DNA from: CAYJPV01 sp964372095
GTDB lineage: Bacteria; Acidobacteriota; Vicinamibacteria; Vicinamibacterales; JAKQTR01
NCBI GenBank assembly: GCA_964372095.1
Contig: CAYJPV010000003.1
Location: 62,001-126,000, forward strand
Direction: 5' to 3'
DNA: 64,000 bases
The notes under the pieces: generated by a model
Databases searched by the model: none
Told to the model about the DNA's origin: nothing
What the model saw: the letters and a program-made list of their open reading frames with translations, nothing else
Position numbers and translations under genes: made by a program
Shown here: in pieces, positions 43,660 to 53,865 of the stretch
Numbering within the stretch: the first letter of the stretch is position 1
How the letters are laid out: every line of letters begins with the position of its first letter

Positions 43660-44157
43660 TCACTTGCCGAGCGCGCGTCGCAGCGCCGCGTTCTGGGGAT
43701 GGTCAAGAAACGTCTCGAACTCGAGGAAGTACCCTTCGGGGTCGTAGGCGACGAAGCCGCGGGTGGGATGGCGGGTGGCGTTGCTCACGGGACCGCGCAT
43801 CTTGACGCCCCTGGACACCAGGTACTCGTACCACTGGTCGATCTGCTCCGTCACGAACGATACGGTGACGGCTTTGGCCTCGGCCGCCCGGTGCAGCCCC
43901 TGGGCCTCGTCCACCAAGCCGATGAACGAGGTGGGCGACACCTGGTAGATCTTGGCGAATCCCTGATCCACAGCGAGCGTGAGGCCGAGGATGTCTTCGT
44001 AGAAGCGCTGCGCGGCGGGCAGGTCCCGGTAGTACAGGAACACGATATTCGCCTGCACGCCGAGCGCGGGCGGGCGGCCCGGCAGCGCAGGCTGGCCCGA
44101 GGCCGAAGCAGTCATGACGAGTCCTCCGACGATGATGGCGAACAGCACACGGCGCAT
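43660..44157 (-). CDS. Exported VOC (glyoxalase/dioxygenase) family protein
   Basis: The 165-residue protein has a signal peptide (MRRVLFAIIVGGLVMTASAS) and a two-module VOC domain: FLYYRDLPAAQRFYEDILGL at the start and AYDPEGYFLEFE at the end. Metal ligands are not clear at the first position, so it may bind rather than transform a ligand. GAGGAG precedes the ATG. It is first in an operon with the DapA-like and hydantoinase genes. A TATCCT -10 lies about 25 nt upstream. Confidence 0.83.
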   Translation of the reverse strand: MRRVLFAIIVGGLVMTASASGQPALPGRPPALGVQANIVFLYYRDLPAAQRFYEDILGLTLAVDQGFAKIYQVSPTSFIGLVDEAQGLHRAAEAKAVTVSFVTEQIDQWYEYLVSRGVKMRGPVSNATRHPTRGFVAYDPEGYFLEFETFLDHPQNAALRRALGK

Positions 44158-44255
44158 AGTGGTCTCCTCGTGCGATCGGGGCAGAGGATATCACGACGCG
44201 CCGCCGCCGGCCCGAAGGCGGGAGCGGGATGAACGCGGTGTCTGAGAGCGACGAA

Positions 44256-44289
44256 GGCCGGGGCAGATTCAGCTGAATCCGTCCCGGCC
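44256..44289. repeat. 34-bp imperfect palindrome (REP-like, possible bidirectional terminator)
   Basis: Two 17-bp arms with two mismatches are centred on GATTCAGCTGAATC. The right arm carries AATCCGTCCCGGCC, related to the repeats at 37288 and 37328. It lies between the stop of the AGCS gene (44312) and the VOC operon. Confidence 0.6.
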
Positions 44290-44311
44290 AGGTGAGATGG
44301 CTGGCTCCGGC

Positions 44312-45745
44312 CTAGACGCGCGCGCCCGTCGTCGGATGCTGCACGGAGTACTCCTTGCCCGAGCCGGAGAAGTAGTCGGCCGTAATCTTCTTCACGACGC
44401 CGAACAGCAGGAACAGGCCCACCAGGTTCGGGAATGCCATGAACCCGTTGAGCAGCGTGCCGATGGCCCACACCAGGGGCACGGACACCACGGAGCCGAC
44501 CATGATGAGCAGCGTGAAAACGACGCGGTAGACCTTCGTGTAGGCCGACCCGAAGATGTACTCGAAGCACTTCTCACCGTAGTAACACCACCCGATGAGC
44601 GTGGAGAACCCGAACAGGAACGAGCAGATGGCCACGATAATCGTGGCGAACGGAATCGTCTGGCTCATCGCCGCTGCCGTCAGGTCGCCGCTGGCCTGCT
44701 GATACGCCGGGTCCGTCCACATGCCGGAGGACAGGATGACGAACGCGGTCATCGAACACACGAAGATGGTGTCGATGAACACTTCGAACACCCCGACCAC
44801 GCCCTGCTCGGCCGGGTGTTTGACGTCCGCGATGCCGTGGGCGATGGGCGCGCTGCCCAGGCCGGCTTCGTTCGACAACACGCCGCGGCTCACGCCCGCC
44901 GCGATGGACTGGGCCACGGTCGCCCCGACGAAGCCGCCGGCGGCTGCCGTGGGCGTAAACGCCTCGGTGAAGATCAGGGCGAACACGTGGGGCAGGTGGC
45001 TGGCATTCAGCACGACGTAGGCAAGGGCCGCCGTCACGTAGAGCACAATCATGGCCGGCACCATCTTCTCGGCCACGTGGGCAATACGCTTGATGCCGCC
45101 CAAGAGCACCAGGCCGACGGCAATCGTGATGAGCACGCCGGGAATCCAGGTGCTGATGGTGGTGCCCGTCGTCACCCGCACGGCTTCCACGAACGTGCGG
45201 GCCACGGTATTCGACTGCGCCATGTTGCCGGTGCCCAGGAGGGCGGCGGCGATGCCGAAGAAGGCGAACAGCCACGCCAGTGTCTTGCCGAGGCTGCTGC
45301 CGCCCAGCCCGCGGGTGATGTAGTACATCGGCCCGCTCGCCAGTTCGCCATTCTCGCGCGTCACGCGGTAATGCACGCCCAGTACGGCTTCGGCGTACTT
45401 CGTGGCCATGCCCACCGTGGCGCACACCCACATCCAGAACACGGCGCCGGGACCGCCGATCAGGATCGCGGTGGCGACGCCGCCGATATTGCCGTTGCCG
45501 ACGGTTGACGCCAGCGCTGTCGACAGCGCCTGAAAGGGCGTGATGGTCTTGCTGCCGGCCGCGTCCTTCTTGAACGCGCCTTTCATCACCATGCGCAGGG
45601 CCAGCGGGAACCGCCGGATCTGAACGAAGCCCGTCGCGATGGTGAGCAGGGTGCCGACGATGAGCAGCACGAGCGGCATGGCGAACGGTTGCCAGACCTG
45701 GCTGTCGAGAGAGGTGATCCACTCAGTCAGTTGCGTCAAGTTCAT
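44312..45745 (-). CDS. Alanine/glycine:cation symporter (AGCS) family transporter
   Basis: The 477-residue inner-membrane protein has about 11 helices and the AGCS signatures ALSTALASTVGNGNIGGVATAI and GPGAVFWMW in the first third, with SRGVLSNEAGLGSAPIAHG later. It imports small neutral amino acids such as alanine or glycine with Na+ or H+. GAGGAA precedes the ATG at 45745. It lies upstream of, and on the same strand as, the VOC-DapA-hydantoinase operon but 154 nt away, with a palindrome between. A shared catabolic role in amino acid use is plausible. Confidence 0.92.
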   Translation of the reverse strand: MNLTQLTEWITSLDSQVWQPFAMPLVLLIVGTLLTIATGFVQIRRFPLALRMVMKGAFKKDAAGSKTITPFQALSTALASTVGNGNIGGVATAILIGGPGAVFWMWVCATVGMATKYAEAVLGVHYRVTRENGELASGPMYYITRGLGGSSLGKTLAWLFAFFGIAAALLGTGNMAQSNTVARTFVEAVRVTTGTTISTWIPGVLITIAVGLVLLGGIKRIAHVAEKMVPAMIVLYVTAALAYVVLNASHLPHVFALIFTEAFTPTAAAGGFVGATVAQSIAAGVSRGVLSNEAGLGSAPIAHGIADVKHPAEQGVVGVFEVFIDTIFVCSMTAFVILSSGMWTDPAYQQASGDLTAAAMSQTIPFATIIVAICSFLFGFSTLIGWCYYGEKCFEYIFGSAYTKVYRVVFTLLIMVGSVVSVPLVWAIGTLLNGFMAFPNLVGLFLLFGVVKKITADYFSGSGKEYSVQHPTTGARV

Positions 45746-45857
45746 CGGGGTTCCTCATGGCAGGAAGGCATTACGCAAGTGCGTCTCAGGATGATATGGG
45801 CAGAGGGCGTTTCACTCAAGGCGTAACGGAAGGCGGCCCCCCGGGCCGGGCATCAGG

Positions 45858-45863
45858 TACAAT
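45858..45863 (+). promoter_or_regulatory. -10 hexamer of the ABC-F gene (leaderless)
   Basis: TACAAT ends 8 nt before GTG 45872, which has no Shine-Dalgarno, predicting a 5' UTR of 0-2 nt. Confidence 0.5.
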
Positions 45864-45871
45864 GGGCGGTT

Positions 45872-47476
<1,605 letters not shown>

Positions 47477-47482
47477 CTTGGC

Positions 47483-47500
47483 CTGAGCGGAGTCGAAGGC
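47483..47500. repeat. CCTGAGCGGAGTCGAAGG repeat
   Basis: This 18-bp sequence lies in the short space between two convergent genes. It is the intact counterpart of the degenerate element at 23398-23440, and a motif found intergenically in many bacterial phyla. Confidence 0.45.
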
Positions 47501-47519
47501 AGCCCCGGGGTCCCCCTTC

Positions 47520-48338
47520 TTATCGCTGTTCCACCGACACCGGTCCGTTCGTGGTCACCGCGCGAATGCGCGCGCCGCCCGAGCCGATCGGCGTATCGAT
47601 GGCCCGCACGCGCCCGCCGGGCAAGGTCCCCTGCATGGTCACCGGGATACCAAGGCGGAACGGCCCATTCACGGTGCGAACCTCGAGCTGGGCCGAATAC
47701 CCGTCGGGCACGGCCAGCGTCAACGGACCGTTCTTGGTCTCGGCATCCAGACCTTCGCCGTCCCACGACGCCCCGGTCAGCGCGATCGTCAGCGGGCCGT
47801 TGGTCGTGCGGACACGCACGTCCCCACCCAGGTCTTTCAGGGACATCGGGCCATTGGTGGTGTTCGCCCGGACCTGGCCCGTCAGGCCGGTAATCGACAC
47901 CGGGCCGTTGACGGCTTCGATCTCGAGGTCCGTCTGCCGGGGCGCCGACAATACGAACGTCACCGACCACGAACGGCCGTCGCCCATTTTCGGACCATCG
48001 GCCTTGATCGTGCCGCCCGCTGCCTCGATGACGATGCGGCTGGCGATGTCACGAGCATCGGCGTCGGTGTCGGCCTGCGCCTGGATTCGGGCGCTCCCCT
48101 CGACCGTGGCCTGATCCCACCCGGTCACCTGCACGCCGCCGTTCGGCCGGGCATCCACGTGAAGGGGGCCCCCGCCCGTCAACGTGACCGGCCTCACCTC
48201 GCAGTGGCGAGCCTGCCCGTTCCCCTGCTCCCGGCACCGGGAAAGCCAGTCTGCGTCGCTCGTCTGGGCCATTGCAGCACCCCCCGACACGCACATTCCG
48301 ACCGTCACCACCGCCGCCACTATCAGTCGCGTACGCAT
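47520..48338 (-). CDS. Secreted DUF4097-like beta-repeat protein
   Basis: The 272-residue protein has a signal peptide (to about residue 25) and a series of short beta units built on (T/V)-x-NGP-(L/V/M): VNGPVSI, TNGPMSL, TNGPLTI, KNGPLTL, VNGPFRL, TNGPVSV. This is the pattern of DUF4097 right-handed beta-helix-like proteins sometimes called putative adhesins. Function is unknown. AAGGAGAG lies 8 nt before the ATG. Heptamer repeat 3 occupies its upstream region. Confidence 0.82.
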   Translation of the reverse strand: MRTRLIVAAVVTVGMCVSGGAAMAQTSDADWLSRCREQGNGQARHCEVRPVTLTGGGPLHVDARPNGGVQVTGWDQATVEGSARIQAQADTDADARDIASRIVIEAAGGTIKADGPKMGDGRSWSVTFVLSAPRQTDLEIEAVNGPVSITGLTGQVRANTTNGPMSLKDLGGDVRVRTTNGPLTIALTGASWDGEGLDAETKNGPLTLAVPDGYSAQLEVRTVNGPFRLGIPVTMQGTLPGGRVRAIDTPIGSGGARIRAVTTNGPVSVEQR

Positions 48339-48365
48339 GATATTACTCTCCTTCAGCTGGACAGG

Positions 48366-48470
48366 GGCTAGAGGCTAGAGGCTAGAGGCTAGGGAAAGGC
48401 AGTGGATGTCCCCAAGCCCCAAGTCCCAAGCCCCAAGCCCCAAGCCCCAAGCCTCAAGCCTCAAGCCCCA
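48366..48470. repeat. Heptamer tandem repeat 3 (GGCTAGA then AGCCCCA) around a shared 17-bp core
   Basis: Fifteen 7-bp units stay in one register: three GGCTAGA and a variant, a non-repetitive core containing GGCAGTGGATGTCCCCA (48398-48414), then eight AGCCCCA/AGTCCCA/AGCCTCA units. The same 17-bp core occurs at 63369-63385 beside another heptamer array. It lies upstream of the DUF4097-like gene and downstream of the HEAT gene ending at 48532. Confidence 0.9.
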
Positions 48471-48531
48471 ACACGACCTTGGACGAGATGGAATGGCGGC
48501 GCGTTGCCTGGGAGGTGAACGATCAACCCGG

Positions 48532-50037
48532 TCAGTGTTCGCGGCGCTGGCTCGACATCACCGCCTGCCTGGCGCGCCGCGCGCGCTCGGCCTGATCGTC
48601 CTGCTCACGCTGGGCGCTCCCGGCGGACTGGGGGGCAGCGGCCGTCTGCGCCAGCGACACCTGGCCGTGTGTGTCTTCCTCAACCAGGCTGACCTGGCCG
48701 GCCTGATCCTCGGCGAGGGACAACTGGCCGGGGGAGGCCCCGCTGACACGGCTCTGGATTTCGGCGATCGCCTGGCGAGCCGCGCGCCGCAACTCCGCAT
48801 TGAGCAGGTTCGCCGCCGACGCCTCCCGCAGCGGCACCACAGCCAGCGGCGTGCCGATGCGGCCCAATGTCTCAGCGGCTGCCACACGCACCTCGGACGA
48901 ATCGTCGTCCAGCGCCGCGATGAGCGCCTGTTCGGCGCGGGCATCCCCGACGCTGCCCAGGGCGCGCGCGGCCGCCGCCGCCAGCACGCCGCGGTCCGCT
49001 TCGAGGATCTCAACGAGAACCGTCGCGGCCTCCGCCGAACCGGATGCCCCCAGGTTCTCGACACAGGCCAGGGCCGTGGCACCATGCCCGGCTTCGCGAG
49101 CCTCACGCAACCGGGTGATCGCACGGCCGGCCGGGAACGCTGCTCCGAGTGCCGCCACAGCCTTTGCCGCCACGCCGTCAGGAACACCCGCGGACGTCAA
49201 CTCGAGCAGTGTTGCCTGTCCCTCCGGCCCCAGCGCCGTCGCCGCGTGCAGGCGCACCGCGGCGTTCTGGTCCGCGAGCGCCGCGACCAGGGCATCGCGC
49301 GTAGCCTGATGGCGCGGGAACTCCGTGGTCAGCGTCCGAAGGTCGGCAAGCCTGACGGCCTCGAGCGTTTCGCCACGCATGTTCGCGGCGATCTGCACCG
49401 CCACATCCTCCGGCCGCCGCAGGCGCTGGGCGATGGCCAGCAACTGCGGCAAGACCTCCGGCAGCCAGGCTTCGGTCCGATCGAAGGGCCGCGACCGGAT
49501 GTCCACCCGAAGTTCACTGTCCGATACCCGGACCCGGATGTTGGAGAGCCATTTGGGCCCCGACGCTCCATCCACCCGGACCCCTTTGTCCAGGAGCACA
49601 CGCAACGCCCGCCGGGTGTCGGCATCGAAGACGGCCCGGACGAGCCCCGGCTGGCCCTGCACGTACGCGGCATCATCGAACGCCGGGTCGCCCAGTTCGA
49701 TCTCCCGCTCACCGAAGGTCTTCTCAATGGTCGACGTTACGCCTTCGGGTCTGATCGTCAGCGCGTAGGTCCCGTGCCGCAGGCCGCTCACGGTGACGCG
49801 CGTCCCGTTCTCGTATTTCCCGCGGCGGTATCTCTCAACCTTCACGTCGAGGCCGTTAGACCTGCCCGTGAGTTTTGATTCCAGCCCGACGAAGGTGGAC
49901 ACCTCCACATCGGTCAGGCGCGCCGCGGCCGCGGCCTTCCGCCAGGACTTCGCGAGTTCCTGGGAGCGCAGCCAGAACAGCAGGTACACCACCGAGCCGA
50001 CTCCGGCGGCGAGCAGGAAACTGAACAGTCCCTCCAT
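48532..50037 (-). CDS. Membrane-anchored HEAT-repeat protein
   Basis: The 501-residue protein has one N-terminal membrane helix (LFSFLLAAGVGSVVYLLFWL), a beta-rich domain of about 150 residues and HEAT/PBS-lyase-like repeats (about 250-440; ALGSVGDARAEQALIAALDD). The tail carries three GQ-(L/V)-SL-(A/V) motifs about 11 residues apart. ATG 50037 is preferred to GTG 50040 because GAGGTG lies 4 nt before it. The gene starts 8 nt after the stop of an Hsp70-like gene, so the products probably work together, perhaps as a chaperone-like scaffold; this is inference. Confidence 0.8.
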   Translation of the reverse strand: MEGLFSFLLAAGVGSVVYLLFWLRSQELAKSWRKAAAAARLTDVEVSTFVGLESKLTGRSNGLDVKVERYRRGKYENGTRVTVSGLRHGTYALTIRPEGVTSTIEKTFGEREIELGDPAFDDAAYVQGQPGLVRAVFDADTRRALRVLLDKGVRVDGASGPKWLSNIRVRVSDSELRVDIRSRPFDRTEAWLPEVLPQLLAIAQRLRRPEDVAVQIAANMRGETLEAVRLADLRTLTTEFPRHQATRDALVAALADQNAAVRLHAATALGPEGQATLLELTSAGVPDGVAAKAVAALGAAFPAGRAITRLREAREAGHGATALACVENLGASGSAEAATVLVEILEADRGVLAAAAARALGSVGDARAEQALIAALDDDSSEVRVAAAETLGRIGTPLAVVPLREASAANLLNAELRRAARQAIAEIQSRVSGASPGQLSLAEDQAGQVSLVEEDTHGQVSLAQTAAAPQSAGSAQREQDDQAERARRARQAVMSSQRREH

Positions 50038-50045
50038 CACGCACC

Positions 50046-51728
50046 TCAGAGCAGCCGGACCACGGGTTCGTCACGCATCAGATCCCGCCGGGCCAGCAGG
50101 TCGTGCACCGTGGCCACGAGCCAGCGGTCCGCGTTGACGCCAAAGGCGATCTCCAGCCGGGGCCGGCGGTCGTTGGGTTCGTGCGGCGGGTCCAGGTATC
50201 CGAGCGTCGGACTGGCCGCGTTCAGCGGCACCACCACCTCGGACTTCCCCGCTGTGCCGCCGACGGTCTGCAGGTCGCCAGCCGCGTCCCACACGAATCG
50301 CCGCTCGCTGCCGTCCGCGCGTGCGACTTCGCAGATCACGAGGCGGAACACGGACTCGGGTTCCCCCAGGGCGCACGTCGGTACGACCTGCCGCTTCCAG
50401 AAGCCGCCTGTCGTTGGAAACCGCGTGCCACGGGGCACGATGATCGTGTGCTGAGGGGCCCCGGTCCGCGCATCGTGCGTCACGAAGGCGTAGTCGTGGA
50501 CGATGAAGTCGGCGGTACCGACGCGGTTGGCGGCATAACACGCGGCGCCGTAGGCGACCGCCTCGAACGGCTGCCAGGCCCGCACACGACGGCGTTCGAA
50601 GCGGCGCTCGAGCAGGGGGAAGACACCGGGGAGCAGCGTCGATCCGCCGACCACCAGCACGTGGTCGAGATCGGCGGGTGACACCTTGCCGCCTTCGAAC
50701 ATCTCATCGAAACACTCGTCGATCCCGCGGTAGAACCCCTGCTCCTCGAGGATCTCGACGAGCCTGGCCCGTGTCAGCGTCACCAGCGATGCGCCCGGGT
50801 CCCGCAGCGAACCCGGCCCCACCGCGCCCGGCGGGGCCAGCAGAAACGTCGCCGCGTCCTTGAAGAACACCTCTTCTTTCACGCGGCAGGCTTCCGCCAG
50901 CATCAGGCGACGCCAGAACCGTGACTCGTCATCGCCGGCCCACTCGTCGACCGGGTACCCCATACGCGCTGAGACGTCGGCCAGCACCCAGCCGTCCACC
51001 GCGTTGCCGCCGAGGGGGCGGCCGCGCTTGGCGAGCACCTGGGCGTGTCCCCCTTCGGCGCCTCTCGGCGTGAACCGGACGACCTCGGTGTGCATCGTGC
51101 CCCCGCCGATGTCCACGACGAGGACGAGGCAGTCGTCGGTCAGGCCCAGCCCGTATCCGAGCGCGACGGCGAGCGGTTCGTCCACAAATCTGACGTGGCG
51201 GACACCCAGGTCCTGCAGAATGCCCTGCACCTCCGCGCGGTAGGTTTCGAAGGCCGACACCGGTGCCGCCACGACGAGATCGCGGATACGCCGGCCCGAC
51301 GTCCGCTTGGTCTCGGCCAGCAACTCGCGCATAAACGCGTGGGCGGCCATCCGTGCGCTCACCGGCTGCCGTCCCAGGCGCGCGAGCGGGCGCCCGGCTT
51401 CGGTCCCCAGCGCCGCCTTGAAGCCAGGAACGAACGCGGGATGCGGCGTCGAGCGGTTCCGTTCGAGTGCCTGCCGGCCGATGAACGCCGTCCGCCCCAG
51501 GAACACGCGCTGCGCGAGCGGGCGCCACGCGCCGATCCGGTCGAGCATCCCGCGGTGCTCGACCAGGTGCACGGCGGACGGAATCATACGGGGCGCTTCG
51601 AGTGGGTCGTCCGCCTCGGGCAGGCGGCAGATGGCGGGGAGATCGACGAGCGCCGCTTGCCCCGAGGTTTCGTCCCAGCGGGCGATCGCGGAATTCGTCG
51701 TGCCGAGGTCAAGTGCCCAGCCGTCCAT
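50046..51728 (-). CDS. Hsp70-like actin-fold ATPase
   Basis: The 560-residue protein has the DnaK ATPase phosphate loops: DLGTTNSAIA at 6-15, VDIGGGTMHTEVV, and the adenosine motif VVGGSTLLPGV. The C-terminal 170 residues replace the canonical substrate-binding domain with a divergent beta-rich region, and no J-protein or GrpE gene is nearby. It belongs to the varied Hsp70-family paralogues of Acidobacteriota and Myxococcota. ATG 51728 is used; there is no Shine-Dalgarno, and TACAGT at 51737-51742 predicts leaderless mRNA. The HEAT protein follows in the same operon. Confidence 0.86.
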   Translation of the reverse strand: MDGWALDLGTTNSAIARWDETSGQAALVDLPAICRLPEADDPLEAPRMIPSAVHLVEHRGMLDRIGAWRPLAQRVFLGRTAFIGRQALERNRSTPHPAFVPGFKAALGTEAGRPLARLGRQPVSARMAAHAFMRELLAETKRTSGRRIRDLVVAAPVSAFETYRAEVQGILQDLGVRHVRFVDEPLAVALGYGLGLTDDCLVLVVDIGGGTMHTEVVRFTPRGAEGGHAQVLAKRGRPLGGNAVDGWVLADVSARMGYPVDEWAGDDESRFWRRLMLAEACRVKEEVFFKDAATFLLAPPGAVGPGSLRDPGASLVTLTRARLVEILEEQGFYRGIDECFDEMFEGGKVSPADLDHVLVVGGSTLLPGVFPLLERRFERRRVRAWQPFEAVAYGAACYAANRVGTADFIVHDYAFVTHDARTGAPQHTIIVPRGTRFPTTGGFWKRQVVPTCALGEPESVFRLVICEVARADGSERRFVWDAAGDLQTVGGTAGKSEVVVPLNAASPTLGYLDPPHEPNDRRPRLEIAFGVNADRWLVATVHDLLARRDLMRDEPVVRLL

Positions 51729-51736
51729 GTCGGCCC

Positions 51737-51742
51737 ACTGTA
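51737..51742 (-). promoter_or_regulatory. -10 hexamer of the Hsp70-like gene (leaderless)
   Basis: TACAGT on the minus strand ends 8 nt before ATG 51728; no Shine-Dalgarno is present. Confidence 0.45.
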
Positions 51743-51859
51743 CGACCAACGCAGGCCGCGTTCAATCGGCCCGGTCACGCCCCAGGACGAATCGGCCGAC
51801 CGCGCAGGCGCAAACCGGCCCGCCCGGCGCACACACTGGGTGTCGCTGCACGGGTTCGC

Positions 51860-51888
51860 TTGGACGCATGGTTTGCATCGGCCATAAT
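51860..51888 (+). promoter_or_regulatory. Predicted promoter of the ATP-grasp gene (leaderless)
   Basis: TTGGAC (51860-51865), a 17-nt spacer and CATAAT (51883-51888) are followed by six bases and then the GTG start at 51895. Confidence 0.5.
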
Positions 51889-51894
51889 CGGCCT

Positions 51895-53115
51895 GTGTCC
51901 GGACCGCACCGTCCTCAGCCATTTGCCACCGAGCATCCGGCCCTCGTCCTCGGACTGGCCGAAACCGGGCTCGGGGTGGTGAGAGGGCTTGGCCGCTCGG
52001 GCGTGATCACGTTCGGACTTGACCACCGTGCCCGCCTCGGCGCCCGATCCCGACACGTCACGGCACAGCGGTGTCCCCATCCCGAATCCGACGAGGCCGG
52101 ATTCGTCGATGCCCTGCTGGCCGTGGCCCGGGCGTGCCGATCGGCACCCGTGCTGTTCATTACCGCCGACGTCTTTCTGCGCGCGGTGGCCAGGGTCTGG
52201 TCGCAGCTCGTACCCCACTTCCGCCTGCTCCTGCCGCCGCCCGCGCTCGTCACGACCCTGATCGACAAACACCACCTCTACCGCTGCTGCCTCGGTCACG
52301 GCATCGACGTGCCTCGGTCGGTCCACGTCGCACGGGACGCTGATCCTGGCGCCCTGCTGGAGACGCTGGCCTTCCCGGTCTTCATCAAGCCGAGTACCGC
52401 CGCGACTCGCCGCGCGGCATTTCGCGGTCCGGCGAAAGGCGTGGTGGCAGCCGATCCCGACCAGGCCCGGCGCATCGCGAGCGAGGTCATGGCGCGTGGC
52501 GGCGACGTCATGATCCAGGAGATTGTCGAGGGGCCTGACAGTCAGTGTTACAAGTACTGCGCCTGTGTCGCTGCCGACGGCCGCCCGCTGCTCGAGTTCT
52601 CGCTCCAGAAACTGCGCAACTATCCGGCTCATTTCGGCGTCGGCTGTTGCTGCGTCAGCCGTTCCGTGCCGGAGGTGCTGGCGCTCGGCCGGCAGATCTT
52701 CGAGGCGATCGGGTATCGCGGAGTCGGGTCGATCGAGTTCAAGCGGGACGCCCGTGACGGGCGGCTGAAACTCATCGAGATCAACGCCCGGTACTGGCAG
52801 CAGGTGGCGCTCCCGACCGCGTGCGGCATGAACTTCCCCGTCACGCACTACCTTGAGGCCACCGGTCAGGCGCCCGAGCCGCTGCTGACGTTCCGCGAGG
52901 GCGTCACGTGGATGAACCTGGAACTCGACGCCGCCTCCTGCCTCGAGTACCAGCGCGAGGGCACGCTGAGCTGGACCGAGTGGCGTGAGAGTCTCCGGGG
53001 GCCCACGGTGACGTCAGACACCGAGTGGACGGACCCGTGGCCGACGCTGGGCAGCGGCAGACCATGGAGAATCGCCGGCCGATGGGCGGCCGTACTGGCG
53101 GGGTTTCTGCGATGA
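51895..53115 (+). CDS. ATP-grasp domain protein (carboxylate-amine/thiol ligase)
   Basis: The 406-residue protein starts with a Rossmann-like preATP-grasp domain (ALVLGLAETGLGVVRGLGRSG). An ATP-grasp fold follows: LIDKHHLYRCC, PVFIKPSTAATRRA with the nucleotide-binding Lys, DVMIQEIVEG, and the Mg-binding IEINARYWQQ. Such enzymes ligate a carboxylate to an amine or thiol, often in secondary metabolism or cell-surface modification; the substrate is unknown. The GTG start is set by the promoter 6 nt upstream and the family N-terminus. The stop overlaps the ATG of an SDR gene. Confidence 0.83.
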   Translation: MSGPHRPQPFATEHPALVLGLAETGLGVVRGLGRSGVITFGLDHRARLGARSRHVTAQRCPHPESDEAGFVDALLAVARACRSAPVLFITADVFLRAVARVWSQLVPHFRLLLPPPALVTTLIDKHHLYRCCLGHGIDVPRSVHVARDADPGALLETLAFPVFIKPSTAATRRAAFRGPAKGVVAADPDQARRIASEVMARGGDVMIQEIVEGPDSQCYKYCACVAADGRPLLEFSLQKLRNYPAHFGVGCCCVSRSVPEVLALGRQIFEAIGYRGVGSIEFKRDARDGRLKLIEINARYWQQVALPTACGMNFPVTHYLEATGQAPEPLLTFREGVTWMNLELDAASCLEYQREGTLSWTEWRESLRGPTVTSDTEWTDPWPTLGSGRPWRIAGRWAAVLAGFLR

Positions 53116-53852
53116 CGAGCGCACCACACCGCGTCCTCATCACTGGCGGGCGGCGCGGCCTTGGGCGCCGCCTGGCCCTGCATCTGGCCGGGCACGGCCA
53201 CGTCGTGCACCTGCTTGGCCGCGCGCCGCACGAATCACTCGACCCCGAACTGCGCGCGGCCGTCGCCGGCTGTCTGGTGGCGGATCTGGCCGATCGAGCT
53301 GCCCTCGACGCGGCCCTCGCGCAAGCCGCGCGCCTCGACCCGCCCGTCGATGCGCTGATTGCCAACGCTGCCATCAGGCCATCCGGGCAACACCTGCTGG
53401 ATCAGGATGCCGACGTGCTCCAGTCTCACATCGACGTCAACCTGACGGCACCCCTGCTCATCCTCCGGGCCCTGATGCCGTCGATGATCCGGCACGGGCA
53501 CGGGCGCGTGATTCTGATCGGATCCCGAGCGGCGTTCAGACGAGTCCCTCGAGAAGTCACCTACGCCGCGTCCAAGGCCGGACTCGTGGCGCTCGTGGAA
53601 TCGCTGGCCCGTGAGGTGGACCAGCCGGACGTCACCGTCAACGCAGTCTGTCCGGGCAGGTTCTCCACCGCCTCGCGCCCGGAGTCCGCACGCGAGGCCC
53701 GGGTCATCCGCGGCGTCCTCACTCGCGTCGACCGGCTGCTCGAATCCCGCCTCACCGGCCGCGTCATGCTGGTGGCCCCCTGGCGCCACCGCATCAAGGA
53801 CGCCGGACGGGAAGTTGTTCGCGCGCTCCGGTTGCTGACGCCAGGAGGATAA
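53112..53852 (+). CDS. Short-chain dehydrogenase/reductase (SDR)
   Basis: This 246-residue classical SDR has the cofactor loop TGGRRGLG (11-18), NAA motif IANAAI, the catalytic Ser in LIGSRAAF and YAASK. An Arg next to the glycine loop favours NADP(H). The substrate is unknown. Its ATG overlaps the stop of the ATP-grasp gene by 4 nt, so the two enzymes are translationally coupled and likely act in sequence on one metabolite. It ends 13 nt before the convergent TlpA-like gene. Confidence 0.88.
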   Translation: MTSAPHRVLITGGRRGLGRRLALHLAGHGHVVHLLGRAPHESLDPELRAAVAGCLVADLADRAALDAALAQAARLDPPVDALIANAAIRPSGQHLLDQDADVLQSHIDVNLTAPLLILRALMPSMIRHGHGRVILIGSRAAFRRVPREVTYAASKAGLVALVESLAREVDQPDVTVNAVCPGRFSTASRPESAREARVIRGVLTRVDRLLESRLTGRVMLVAPWRHRIKDAGREVVRALRLLTPGG

Positions 53853-53865
53853 TCGGCGTCGGGTG

